Counted from the stretch's first letter, positions 25,209-33,563 are shown. The stretch is 64,000 nt of DNA from Pseudoflavonifractor phocaeensis (GCF_016901955.1 NZ_JACJLC010000005.1:20186-84185); one strand, 5' to 3'. Made by a program: numbers and translations. The notes: generated by a model from the letters alone, not told the origin.

Positions 25209-25968
25209 ACGGCTGAAGGAGGCCTTTGGACAGGTCCGGGCGGAGGACAGCCTGAAAGCGGCCACCCGGGCCCGTTTGGCGGCGGCCAGAGCGGGCCGGA
25301 AGCGAAGCGCCCCCCGGTACTGGCTGGCGGCGGCGGTGGCCTGCCTGGCCCTGCTGGTGGCGGGGATCGGTGGATACCAATTCTACTTTACACCTACTAC
25401 CATCCTAAGCATTGATATCAACCCCTCCCTGGAGCTGGGGGTGAACCGCTTCGACAAGGTGGTCACCGTCCTGGGCTGGAACGAGGACGGCCAAGCCCTG
25501 GCAGACAGCCTGGAGCTGCGCTTTTTGGACTACCAGGAGGCCCTGGAAGTCCTGATCGGCTGCCGGAGCATCGCCGACCGGCTGGCCCAGGGGCAGCTGC
25601 TGTCTATCACCGTGGTAGGGGAGGACCAGGTCCAGAGCGACCGGCTGCTGGCGGGGGCGGAGGCCTGCACCGCCGGACAGGAGAACGTGCGCTGCGGCCA
25701 CGGGGACGCCCAGACTCTGGAGGAGGCCCACCACGCCGGACTGTCCATGGGCAAGTATCAGGCCTTCCTGGAGCTCCAGGCCCTGGACCCCAACGTCGCC
25801 CCGGAGGACGTGGCCGGGCTCACCATGAGGCAGATCCGGGACTGGATCGACCGGCTGGCGGGATCCCAGGGGGCGGAGGAGACTCCCGTCTCCTCGCCGG
25901 GCGGCGGATGGCAGGGGGACCATGACGGCGGCCAGGGCCACCACCACGGCTGGGATACACACGAATAG
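25201..25968 (+). CDS. RsgI-like membrane anti-sigma factor
   Basis: 255 residues from ATG 25201 after GGTGAGGGGG. Cytoplasmic N-terminal part (about 1-38), one TM helix (about 41-60), then an extracytoplasmic domain starting ILSIDINPSLELGVNRFDKV, which matches the N-x-S-x-E-L-x-x-N core of RsgI-type middle domains. The C terminus is Gly/His-rich (GDHDGGQGHHHGWDTHE), echoing the tail of the small protein at 24411. In clostridial RsgI proteins the outer part senses a ligand such as polysaccharide; no carbohydrate-binding module is seen here. Confidence 0.82.
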   Translation: MDERLKEAFGQVRAEDSLKAATRARLAAARAGRKRSAPRYWLAAAVACLALLVAGIGGYQFYFTPTTILSIDINPSLELGVNRFDKVVTVLGWNEDGQALADSLELRFLDYQEALEVLIGCRSIADRLAQGQLLSITVVGEDQVQSDRLLAGAEACTAGQENVRCGHGDAQTLEEAHHAGLSMGKYQAFLELQALDPNVAPEDVAGLTMRQIRDWIDRLAGSQGAEETPVSSPGGGWQGDHDGGQGHHHGWDTHE

Positions 25969-25969
25969 C

Positions 25970-26004
25970 AAAGAAAAAGACCGCATTGCGCGGTCTTTTT
26001 CTTT
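25970..26004. terminator. Bidirectional intrinsic terminator
   Basis: AAAGAAAAAGACCGC pairs with GCGGTCTTTTTCTTT around a short loop right after the anti-sigma gene. A and T runs are on both sides. Confidence 0.9.
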
Positions 26005-26015
26005 GGACAGTTCTG

Positions 26016-26024
26016 TGGTATACT
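26016..26024 (+). promoter_or_regulatory. Extended -10 promoter for the 84-residue membrane protein
   Basis: TGGTATACT: a TG motif one base before TATACT, about 46 bases upstream of the gene. The same 11-mer TGTGGTATACT recurs at 26381-26391. Confidence 0.55.
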
Positions 26025-26069
26025 ATATAAGAAAGATCTCGTCGAGGCCGTTCAAGGGAGGCGATTACG

Positions 26070-26324
26070 GTGAAAAGAGTGACCTTTTCCTTCCAGGTAT
26101 TCAGCGGCATTGTGCTTTTGGGCATCTGCTTCGTGCTGGGGCAGTTGACCCAAAACGGCCTGTTTCTCAACGGGGCCTGGATCCTGTACGGAGTGGCCTT
26201 TTTGATCCATCCCGTCTGGCCGGAGAGCTGGGCCTATGCCGACCCCGTCAAAATGCGGCGGGGTGCCCGGATCGGCGGCTGCCTGTGCATTCTGGTGGGG
26301 CTGCTCACCCGGTTTGGCGTGTAG
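26070..26324 (+). CDS. Small membrane protein of unknown function
   Basis: 84 residues from GTG 26070 after AAGGGAGG. Three hydrophobic stretches: about 8-26 (VFSGIVLLGICFVLGQL), 30-47 and 68-82 (GGCLCILVGLLTRFGV). Probably a two- or three-pass inner-membrane protein. No family recognised. It has its own promoter and a terminator just upstream, so it is an independent unit before coaE. Confidence 0.65.
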   Translation: MKRVTFSFQVFSGIVLLGICFVLGQLTQNGLFLNGAWILYGVAFLIHPVWPESWAYADPVKMRRGARIGGCLCILVGLLTRFGV

Positions 26325-26382
26325 TCTTGGCGGGAAGCGGAGCCTACAATTTACAAATCGCTCACACACCATTTGCCCGGTG

Positions 26383-26391
26383 TGGTATACT
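26383..26391 (+). promoter_or_regulatory. Extended -10 promoter for coaE
   Basis: TGGTATACT, 21 bases before the coaE start. No recognisable -35 at 16-18 bases. Identical over 11 bases to the box at 26014-26024. Confidence 0.55.
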
Positions 26392-26412
26392 AGCACTCGG
26401 AGGCGAACGCCT

Positions 26413-27009
26413 ATGAAACGCATCGGCATCACCGGCCCCACCGGGGCGGGCAAAACCACCGCCCTCCACGCTCTGGCGGAGCTGGGGGCCCATATCATCG
26501 ACGCCGACCAGGTGTACCACCAGCTGCTGGCGGGCAGCGTACCCATGCGGCGGGCCCTGTTGGACCGCTTCGGCGTCTCCATCCGGGAAGCGGACGGGGA
26601 GATCGACCGGAAGGCCCTGGGGGCCATTGTCTTTGCCGACCCGAATGCCTTGTCCGATCTGAATGCCATCACCCACCGGTTTGTCGGGGATGAGATCGCC
26701 AGCCAGTCTGCCCAGGCGGAGCGGGAGGGACGGCCTGCCGTGGCCATCGACGCCATCGCCCTCATCGAAAGTGGAATAGGGGCGGAGTGCGACGCGGTGG
26801 TGGGGGTACTGGCCCCCAAGGAGGTCCGCATCCGCCGGATCATGGCCCGGGAGGGCATTTCGGAGGCCTACGCCCGTAAACGGGTGGAGGCACAGCAGGG
26901 AGACGGGTTCTATCGGATCCACTGCACCCACATTCTGGAGAACGGAGAGGGCTCCGAGGCGGAGTTCCACCGCCGGGCCCTGGCCCTGTTCCAGACCCTG
27001 ATCCCATAA
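26413..27009 (+). CDS. coaE: Dephospho-CoA kinase
   Basis: 198 residues from ATG 26413, with GGAGG 9 bases upstream. P-loop GITGPTGAGKTTALHAL at the N terminus, then AHIIDADQVYHQLL, RFGVSIREADGEIDRKALG, AIVFADP and VVGVLAPKEVRIRRIMAREG. It phosphorylates the 3' hydroxyl of dephospho-CoA, the last step of coenzyme A synthesis. It is followed 26 bases later by an aminopeptidase gene. Confidence 0.93.
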   Translation: MKRIGITGPTGAGKTTALHALAELGAHIIDADQVYHQLLAGSVPMRRALLDRFGVSIREADGEIDRKALGAIVFADPNALSDLNAITHRFVGDEIASQSAQAEREGRPAVAIDAIALIESGIGAECDAVVGVLAPKEVRIRRIMAREGISEAYARKRVEAQQGDGFYRIHCTHILENGEGSEAEFHRRALALFQTLIP

Positions 27010-27035
27010 AAGTTTTGATACAGGAGGAGTTTCAC

Positions 27036-28442
27036 ATGGAAGAGAAACAGAAGACCCCTGGAGAGCTGCGGCGAGAGGCCCTGCTCTATCAGCCCAAGAA
27101 TGGTTATGATCGCCTGTCTCCCGAGGAGGAGGCCGATCTGAACGCTTATTGCGAGGACTATAAAAAGTATCTGGATGCGGGCAAGACCGAGCGGGAGTGC
27201 GTGGACGAGACCGTCCGCCTGGCCCAGCTCCACGGCTTTGTACCCTTTACCCGGGGGATGGCCCTCAATCCCGGCGACAAGGTGTACCGGGTGAACCGGG
27301 GCAAGGCGGTGATGCTGGCCGTGGTGGGCAGCGAGCCTCTCAGCGAGGGCGTCAATATTGGAGCCGCTCACATCGACTCCCCCCGGCTGGATCTGAAGCC
27401 CAACCCCCTCTATGAGGACGCCGAGCTGGCCTTCCTCAAGACCCACTACTATGGCGGCATCCGCAAGTACCAGTGGGTGACCATCCCCCTGGAGCTCCAC
27501 GGTGTGGTGGCCCTGAAGGACGGCACCAATGTGCAGGTGGCCATCGGAGCCGGGGAGGGAGACCCCCGGTTTACCATCGACGACCTGCTGCCCCACCTGG
27601 GGGTGGAGCAGTCCAAGAAGCCCCTGGGGGAGGCCATCCCCGGGGAGAGCCTGAACCTGCTCATCGGCAGCCGTCCCTTCAAGGGCGATGAGGGCTCCGA
27701 CCGGGTGAAGCTGGCCATCCTGGATCTGCTCAACCAGAAGTACGGCATCGTGGAGGAGGACTTTATCTCCGCCGAGCTGTCCGCCGTGCCTGCCTTCCGG
27801 GCGGTGGACATCGGGTTTGACCGTTCCCTCATCGGTGCTTATGGCCATGATGACCGGGTGTGCGGCTTCGCTGCCCTGGCCGCCCTGTTCACGCTGGGCA
27901 CTCCCCGCCGTACCGCCATCTGTATGCTGGCCGACAAGGAGGAGATCGGCTCCACCGGCGTGTCCGGTATGAAGTCCGCCGCCTTCGATACCTTTATGAG
28001 CGATCTGTGCGACGCTCAGCGGGTGCCTCTGAAGGTGTGCTATGAGAAGTCCTTCTGCCTGTCCGCCGACGTGACGGCGGCCTTTGACCCCAACTTTGCC
28101 GAGGTATATGAGAAGCGCAACAGCGCCCGGGTCAACTACGGCATGGGACTGTGCAAGTATACCGGTTCCCGGGGCAAGGGAGGGGCCTCTGATGCCTCCG
28201 CTGAGGTGGTGGCCTATACCCGGAGGGTGCTGGACCAGGCCGGCGTGGTGTGGCAGATGGCCGAGCTGGGCAAGGTGGACGCCGGCGGCGGCGGCACCGT
28301 AGCCTGCTATATGGCTGAACGGGACATCGACACCATTGACGCCGGGGTGCCGGTGCTGTCCATGCACGCCCCCTTCGAGACGGTATCCAAGCTGGACTGC
28401 TATATGACCTATCGGGGTATGAAGGCGGTCTACGAGGCATAA
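27036..28442 (+). CDS. M18 family zinc aminopeptidase
   Basis: 468 residues from ATG 27036 after GGAGGAG. Metal-binding motifs of the M18 (aspartyl aminopeptidase/aminopeptidase I) family: AAHIDSPRLDLKPNPL, ADKEEIGSTGVSGM with the catalytic Glu pair, and the closing SMHAPFETVSKLDCYMTY with the last His ligand. These cytoplasmic dodecameric enzymes remove N-terminal residues from peptides. A terminator follows at 28461-28501. Confidence 0.93.
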   Translation: MEEKQKTPGELRREALLYQPKNGYDRLSPEEEADLNAYCEDYKKYLDAGKTERECVDETVRLAQLHGFVPFTRGMALNPGDKVYRVNRGKAVMLAVVGSEPLSEGVNIGAAHIDSPRLDLKPNPLYEDAELAFLKTHYYGGIRKYQWVTIPLELHGVVALKDGTNVQVAIGAGEGDPRFTIDDLLPHLGVEQSKKPLGEAIPGESLNLLIGSRPFKGDEGSDRVKLAILDLLNQKYGIVEEDFISAELSAVPAFRAVDIGFDRSLIGAYGHDDRVCGFAALAALFTLGTPRRTAICMLADKEEIGSTGVSGMKSAAFDTFMSDLCDAQRVPLKVCYEKSFCLSADVTAAFDPNFAEVYEKRNSARVNYGMGLCKYTGSRGKGGASDASAEVVAYTRRVLDQAGVVWQMAELGKVDAGGGGTVACYMAERDIDTIDAGVPVLSMHAPFETVSKLDCYMTYRGMKAVYEA

Positions 28443-28460
28443 GCATCACATTTCTTGCAG

Positions 28461-28501
28461 GGAGAGCCTGCCGCCTGAGGGTGGCTGGCTCTCTTTTTTT
28501 A
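28461..28501 (+). terminator. Intrinsic terminator after the M18 peptidase gene
   Basis: GAGAGCC pairs with GGCTCTC, with an inner GCC/GGC stem, followed by seven T. Confidence 0.85.
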
Positions 28502-28531
28502 CCCTTTTGCCAGGGGAACAAGACAGCTGGA

Positions 28532-28560
28532 TTGATTTTCCTGGGCGGTTGTGATATGAT
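28532..28560 (+). promoter_or_regulatory. Promoter for the stalk/zinc-finger protein gene
   Basis: TTGATT and TATGAT with a 17-base spacer, 40 bases before the start codon. Confidence 0.7.
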
Positions 28561-28599
28561 GTTTCGTACAGAAAATGGAATAGAAAGCGGGGTTTTACT

Positions 28600-30318
28600 A
28601 TGAAGGCAAGAAGGTATTTATCCGCGGTCCTCTCCCTTTTGCTGTTGATCTCCTTGTTTGGCGTCTATGCCGGCCCGGCGGAGGCCGCCGGAGGAGAGAT
28701 CTCCGTGTACGTGGACGGTGAAAAGCTGGACTTTGACCAGCCGCCCATCGCCAAGAACGGCCGGACTCTGGTGCCGGTCCGGGCCATTTTTGAGGCCCTG
28801 GGCGCTACGGTGGACTGGATCCAGGAGGAGCAGGCGGTGGTTGCCCAGCGGGGAGACGTTATGATCGTCATGGTGCTGGGAAAAGATAAGTTTGTGAAGG
28901 ACACAGGTGGAGATGGCGGCGTGGTCTATGACCTGGATGTCCCGGCGGAGGCCCTCAACGGCCGCACCCTGGTGCCTATCCGCGCCGTGTCCGAGGCGCT
29001 TGACTGTAACGTGGAGTGGGACGGCGCGACCCAGACGGTGACAGTCTCCTCTGAAAAGTGGATCGACGGCTCCAACGCTGCCACAAACGGCTACATCCAT
29101 AACGGGGTCCTCTATTATTCCTTTATTTATCAGCCGTATATCTATGCCTACGACGGCGCGTCCACGCGGACCTACGCGGCGGGGGGGACCCCGCTGGGGA
29201 TCGTGGTCAACCGCAACAAGATCTACTATATCAATAAGGACAACCAGACCATCAGCGCCATCAGTCTGGCTGACGGGTCACGGGAGACTGTGTTCGCGCG
29301 CCTGAGCAAAATTTCTGATTTTTCCATCTGTGGAGATAAAATGGTGATCATCGGATATGACGGCGAGGATCAGATGGTCTATAAGCTGGATCTGGCGGAG
29401 GGGACCTCCAAGCTCCTCTACAGCCGGCCGGACGAGAATCTTCTGATCGCGGAGGACGGCAGCGAGTTTGCCCTGTGGAAGCAGTACCTCTTTGTGATCG
29501 ACAGCGTGTCCCCTCTGCTCAGCGGGGAGTCCAGCTGCAAGCTGCGCATGGTGGATACAAACACCGGGGACTCCAGAGTGGTATTCGATCTGAAGGGTAC
29601 GGTGACCCAGCTCAGCATCAAGGACAGCAGCTATACCCGCAGGTATAAAGGCGCTTCTGTAAAATTCGACCAGGAGAACGCCTGGTTTATGCTCCAGTTT
29701 ACCCGCAGCGCCGATACCAGCAACTACTATGGCGCCCAGACCTATGAGGAGTATTACAAGGTCAGCCTTGCCAATGGGGCCGCTGTGGAGATCACCCAGG
29801 ACCAGTTTGAGGCGGCGGAGGATAGTTCCACCGTCAAGACCGGTGAGTGGACTTATGGTGCTGATAAGAACAGGGTATACCGTACCAATCTCCAGACCGG
29901 CATTACCGAGACCCTGGTGTCTGGCGAGAATTACTACTACATCACCAACGACGGCCAGTGGGTGGTGGTCCTGCGGGCGGAAAGCAAGGGCGGGACGCCT
30001 GTTTCGACGAAGGGTTATAAGTATGCTGAGGTGTTCGTGATGGACGCTGACGGGAATCATTTCCGCTCCATCAACAGCTATTCCGACTCTACCAGCAGCT
30101 CAACACCGGTGGGCGAGGTAGACGTGGGCCAGCTGTCGGATGAGCTCTGCGCCGTCTGTGCCGGGACCGGAATGGTGACCTGTCCCTATTGCAGAGGCAC
30201 CGGCGACGGCCAGCCCATCTATGTGCTGGGGATCCAGACGCCCCAGGGCTGCACTTACTGCGGCGGCACCGGCGAGCGGCTGTGCAACGGCTGCGGCGGC
30301 TCCGGCAGGAAGAACTGA
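28600..30318 (+). CDS. Exported stalk-domain protein with C-terminal DnaJ-type zinc finger
   Basis: 572 residues. Signal peptide (about 1-28, ending AEAA). Two copper-amine-oxidase-N (stalk) repeats occupy about 32-148, each centred on NGRTLVPVRAIFEALGA or NGRTLVPIRAVSEALDC. Residues 150-500 form a beta-rich region resembling a DUF5050 propeller (YAAGGTPLGIVVNRNKIYYI). The last 60 residues hold four CxxCxGxG-like units: CAVCAGTG, CPYCRGTG, CTYCGGTG and CNGCGGSG, the full zinc-binding set of DnaJ. A complete DnaJ-type finger on an exported protein is unusual. No J domain is present. Function unknown. Confidence 0.8.
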   Translation: MKARRYLSAVLSLLLLISLFGVYAGPAEAAGGEISVYVDGEKLDFDQPPIAKNGRTLVPVRAIFEALGATVDWIQEEQAVVAQRGDVMIVMVLGKDKFVKDTGGDGGVVYDLDVPAEALNGRTLVPIRAVSEALDCNVEWDGATQTVTVSSEKWIDGSNAATNGYIHNGVLYYSFIYQPYIYAYDGASTRTYAAGGTPLGIVVNRNKIYYINKDNQTISAISLADGSRETVFARLSKISDFSICGDKMVIIGYDGEDQMVYKLDLAEGTSKLLYSRPDENLLIAEDGSEFALWKQYLFVIDSVSPLLSGESSCKLRMVDTNTGDSRVVFDLKGTVTQLSIKDSSYTRRYKGASVKFDQENAWFMLQFTRSADTSNYYGAQTYEEYYKVSLANGAAVEITQDQFEAAEDSSTVKTGEWTYGADKNRVYRTNLQTGITETLVSGENYYYITNDGQWVVVLRAESKGGTPVSTKGYKYAEVFVMDADGNHFRSINSYSDSTSSSTPVGEVDVGQLSDELCAVCAGTGMVTCPYCRGTGDGQPIYVLGIQTPQGCTYCGGTGERLCNGCGGSGRKN

Positions 30319-30337
30319 ACAGGTTTGATGATAAAAG

Positions 30338-30375
30338 GAGGAGAGGCAGAGCATCGTAGCTCTGCCTCTCCTTTT
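30338..30375. terminator. Bidirectional terminator
   Basis: AAAAGGAGGAGAGGCAGAGC and GCTCTGCCTCTCCTTTT form a long stem around ATCGTA between two converging genes. Confidence 0.85.
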
Positions 30376-30402
30376 GCTGCGCTGATAGGGCGTGCCGCCG
30401 GG

Positions 30403-31866
30403 TCATCCGGGGGCGAGGCTGCGGCAGCGGGTCACCTCGAACCCGCCGGTGCAGATCCTGCCCTCCGCCAGAGTGCGGGCGGCGTAATCGTTGAAATGCC
30501 ACCACTCCGACTCCAGAGGGGTCATGCCCGCCTGCTTGAAGTAGCCACGCAGGGCCACGGCGGGATCGTTCATGGTGTCCGCCAAGGTGGTTTGGCCGGG
30601 GCCGGTGGTGGAGGCGGCAGCCATGCTCAGCTCATGGATGGGGGTAGGCATCTCATATTCCTCCCAGACTGTGGGCGTCAAGTAGGAATACCCTCCGGTA
30701 GCTTTGATCTCGGTGGCGCTCACCTTGGCCAGACTCACGTCCACCGCAAACCCCTTCTGATGGTTGGAGTAGCCGGTGTTGATGAAGTAGGTCATGGACC
30801 AGGGGGGCGTGGTGATCCCCGCCTTGACCTCCGAATCGGCCTCCGCCAGGGCGGTGAGGGCCTTGACTACCGCCCGCTGGGCGGCGTAGGGCCGGTAGGC
30901 CTCATAGAGGACGAGGGTATTGCCCTGGGCCAGGGCGGCCCGCTGGGCGGCGCAGATCTTTTTTGCCGTGGCGTACAGCACTGGCATCAGATACTGCTCC
31001 CGGTCGAACCGAGGGTTGTACGCCTTGCCCGAATACAGGGCCTCCCCGGTGATGCCGGGGATGGCCTTGCCGCTGCTGACATACCGGGCGGCATAGGTGT
31101 TTACCCCGTCGTATACGATAGAGGGGACCACGTCGGGCAGGTTGATCATACAGACCCGGTGGTCCACCCAGCCTACCCCGGCGGGGGCGGATACCTTCCA
31201 CCAGTTACCATTCTGGGACAGGATGGTAAAGGAGTCTCCAGGCCGGAGCACCGCCAGGGCGCCGGCGTAGGGGTCGGCGGCGGCCTGAACGGCAGACAGG
31301 TGGGTGACCTGGGCTACCGCCTGAGCGGCGGGCGCCGTGCCGCTCTCAACCGGCGGGGGTTGGGAGGGCGTGACGGATGGCTCCGGGATGACGGCGGGAG
31401 TGGGAGCTGGTGTGGCTGTGACCGCCGGACTTGGGGTGGCGGTTGGCGTGGGCGGAATGGTCGGCGTGGGAACAGGGGTGACCGCCGGTGTGGGGGACGG
31501 GGTAGGAGTGGGCGTTGGTGTAGATGTGGGCACAGGCGTGGGGATGACTGCCCACAGCCCGGTCTCCACCGCCGCGTAGCCGGTGGCCCCGTAGAGGGGA
31601 AGCTCCAGCCCCAGGGAGGTGAGTCCGGGCAGGTCCCGGTCCAGCTTGTGATCCTCCTCCCAGACCACAGGGGTGGGTGTGGGCTCCGGCGTGGGGCTGG
31701 GACTGGGTGTGGGCCGCGCCGAGGCCGTGGGGATGGGAGAGGGTGTGGCTTCCGGCGTGGGTGTGCTCGTTGGGGATGAATCAGGCGGGGGAGTGGAGGC
31801 GCCGCAGGCGGCCATGGTCAAGACCAGGGCGGCGGCGCACAGCAGGGACAGTCCCCGTTTCAGCAT
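30403..31866 (-). CDS. Lipoprotein with SH3-like domain and VanX/M15D peptidase domain
   Basis: 487 residues. Lipoprotein signal with lipobox LTMAAC. Two Pro/Thr/Ser-rich linkers (about 24-65 and 105-175) flank a short folded patch. An SH3-like module (about 188-240, PGDSFTILSQNGNWWKVSAP) follows. The C-terminal peptidase M15D domain has the zinc ligands in SNHQKGFAVDV (His, Asp) and the Glu/His of ESEWWHFND. Closest in motif to D-Ala-D-Ala dipeptidases (VanX/DdpX), but here exported and anchored, so it more likely trims peptidoglycan peptides than confers vancomycin resistance. Neighbour: a D,D-carboxypeptidase. Confidence 0.83.
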   Translation of the reverse strand: MLKRGLSLLCAAALVLTMAACGASTPPPDSSPTSTPTPEATPSPIPTASARPTPSPSPTPEPTPTPVVWEEDHKLDRDLPGLTSLGLELPLYGATGYAAVETGLWAVIPTPVPTSTPTPTPTPSPTPAVTPVPTPTIPPTPTATPSPAVTATPAPTPAVIPEPSVTPSQPPPVESGTAPAAQAVAQVTHLSAVQAAADPYAGALAVLRPGDSFTILSQNGNWWKVSAPAGVGWVDHRVCMINLPDVVPSIVYDGVNTYAARYVSSGKAIPGITGEALYSGKAYNPRFDREQYLMPVLYATAKKICAAQRAALAQGNTLVLYEAYRPYAAQRAVVKALTALAEADSEVKAGITTPPWSMTYFINTGYSNHQKGFAVDVSLAKVSATEIKATGGYSYLTPTVWEEYEMPTPIHELSMAAASTTGPGQTTLADTMNDPAVALRGYFKQAGMTPLESEWWHFNDYAARTLAEGRICTGGFEVTRCRSLAPG

Positions 31867-31896
31867 GGAAAGTCATCCTCCTTTCCAGCCCTGGAC

Positions 31897-33309
31897 TCAG
31901 GCCACCAGAGCCAGAACCCGGTTGATGACGGTAGCGGATTCCGCGCGGGAGGCCACGATGGTGGGCATCAGGTAGCCGTCGGTGCCCTGGAAGAGGCCGG
32001 CGGCGGTGGCCCGGGCGGCGGAGGCCAGCGCCCAGTCGGCGATGGCGCTGTCATCCTTGAAGCCCAGACCGCTCTTTTCAGGCAGGTTCAGGAACCGGTC
32101 CATGAGCACCATCATCTCCTGCCGGGTGATAGGCCGGTCGGGGGAGAAGGTGGTGGAAGAGGTACCGGCCACCAGGCCCAGCTGGGCGGCCTTCTGGATG
32201 TAGCTCTGAGCCCAATGGCCCTGGATGTCATTAAAGGTGGGAACGGCAGCCCCGGCCTGAGCCTGAGGCAGGGCGTTGGATTTTTCCAGGGCGGTGTACA
32301 GCATGGCGGTGAACTCCGCCCGGGTGGTGCCCTGGTTGGGCAGGTAGTTGTTGCCCGAGGGATGGAGTTCCACGCCCAGGTCCTTCAGCTGAGCCACCTC
32401 ATACCAGGCCCAGTGATAGGTCATATCGTCATAGGGGGAGTGGTAGTCCAGGTAGTCGAAGCCGTAGTCCAGCAGGGCGGTGCTGTCGGTGTGACGGGTG
32501 CGCTCGTTGGTGGACTTCATGACCACGGTGATGATGCGGCGGCCATTCCGGACGGCGGTGGCGCTGAGGCAGTAGCCGGCGGCGGAGATGGTACCCGTCT
32601 TGAAGCCGTCGCACCCCTCGTACTCATAGGCCTGGTCGGTCAGCAGCTTGTTGGTGTTGGGGTACCACTTGCCGTTGAAGGTGACGCCGGTGAGCTTGGT
32701 GTAGTTCAGGACCTGGGGGAAACGCTGGATGAACTCCCGCACCAGCATGGCCTGAGAGCGGGCGGTGAGGTAGTGGACGTGGGCGCCATGGCAGTTCTTG
32801 TACTCAGCGGTCATGCCCAGCCGCTTGGCGGTCTCATTCATCCGCTGGACGAAGGCGCTCTCGCTGCCCGAGATGTACTCAGCCATAACGATACAGGAGG
32901 CGCTGGCAGAGGGGATAAGGATGAGCCGGAGAAGCATGTCCACCGTCACCGTGCCGCCGGAGGGCAGGGGCACCGAGGCGGGGTAGTTGGAGCCGTCCCG
33001 GGATTTGCGGGCATTTTCGGCGCTGATGGGTATCTGGGTGTCCAGAGTGAGGCGGCCGGCCTCCAGCTCCTCAAAGATGATGTAGGCGGTCATGACCTTG
33101 GTCATGGAGGCGGGCACCCGCATGGTGTCGGCGTTCTTGGCGTAGAGCAGTTCGCCGGTCTGATAGTCCATCACCACCGCGCTGGCGGCGTAGACCGAGG
33201 GCTGCTTGGGGGGAGAGGTGGCAGCCCACACAGGGGTGCTCATCAGCAGGGCCAGCAGCAGAAGCAGTGCTATGACTCGTGTGGGCAGGCGGTGCATTCT
33301 CTGGTACAT
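31897..33309 (-). CDS. D-alanyl-D-alanine carboxypeptidase (S11, DacF-like) with SLH repeats
   Basis: 470 residues from ATG 33309 (GGAG upstream). Signal peptide (about 1-29, ending VWA). Peptidase S11 domain: SxxK nucleophile in VPASMTKVMTAY and KTGTISAAGYC. At the place of the SxN triad it reads PSASASCIVMAEYISGSE, where relatives have SANDAS or SGNDAC, so the Asn is Ser and the following Asp is Ala. The C-terminal 180 residues hold three SLH motifs (TTRAEFTAMLYTAL, RPITRQEMMVLMDRFL, and a last degenerate copy). Removes the terminal D-Ala from stem peptides if active. A promoter is visible upstream. Confidence 0.87.
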   Translation of the reverse strand: MYQRMHRLPTRVIALLLLLALLMSTPVWAATSPPKQPSVYAASAVVMDYQTGELLYAKNADTMRVPASMTKVMTAYIIFEELEAGRLTLDTQIPISAENARKSRDGSNYPASVPLPSGGTVTVDMLLRLILIPSASASCIVMAEYISGSESAFVQRMNETAKRLGMTAEYKNCHGAHVHYLTARSQAMLVREFIQRFPQVLNYTKLTGVTFNGKWYPNTNKLLTDQAYEYEGCDGFKTGTISAAGYCLSATAVRNGRRIITVVMKSTNERTRHTDSTALLDYGFDYLDYHSPYDDMTYHWAWYEVAQLKDLGVELHPSGNNYLPNQGTTRAEFTAMLYTALEKSNALPQAQAGAAVPTFNDIQGHWAQSYIQKAAQLGLVAGTSSTTFSPDRPITRQEMMVLMDRFLNLPEKSGLGFKDDSAIADWALASAARATAAGLFQGTDGYLMPTIVASRAESATVINRVLALVA

Positions 33310-33380
33310 ACTGTCATCTCCGATTCTGTCGGCCCTGCGGCCGGCCTGTGATGTGCTTCGCCGGGCGAAGCGATGTCTTT

Positions 33381-33409
33381 AGTATGGCATAGAACAACCG
33401 GTTTGTCAA
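33381..33409 (-). promoter_or_regulatory. Promoter for the S11 carboxypeptidase gene
   Basis: TTGACA and CATACT 17 bases apart on the minus strand, about 75 bases before the start. Confidence 0.75.
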
Positions 33410-33468
33410 ATACCACCAAAAAAGAACCTGAAAACCTGGGGGATTTTTTTTGGTCACCAGGAAAAGGA

Positions 33469-33498
33469 TTGGAAATATGGAGTGGCATATGCTATAAT
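33469..33498 (+). promoter_or_regulatory. Promoter for uppP
   Basis: TTGGAA and perfect TATAAT with an 18-base spacer, about 65 bases before uppP. It lies back to back with the carboxypeptidase promoter. Confidence 0.7.
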
Positions 33499-33563
33499 AT
33501 CCTGTATTGGTTTGCCCGGAACTCAGACGGACGGCAAGCCTCCGATGATTGGAGGGATTTCAT

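Noticed and set aside
31330..31790. GGTGTGGG-type repetitive DNA as a CRISPR or minisatellite
   Set aside because: It is the coding sequence of the Pro/Thr/Ser linkers of the VanX-like lipoprotein; there is no fixed repeat-spacer pattern.
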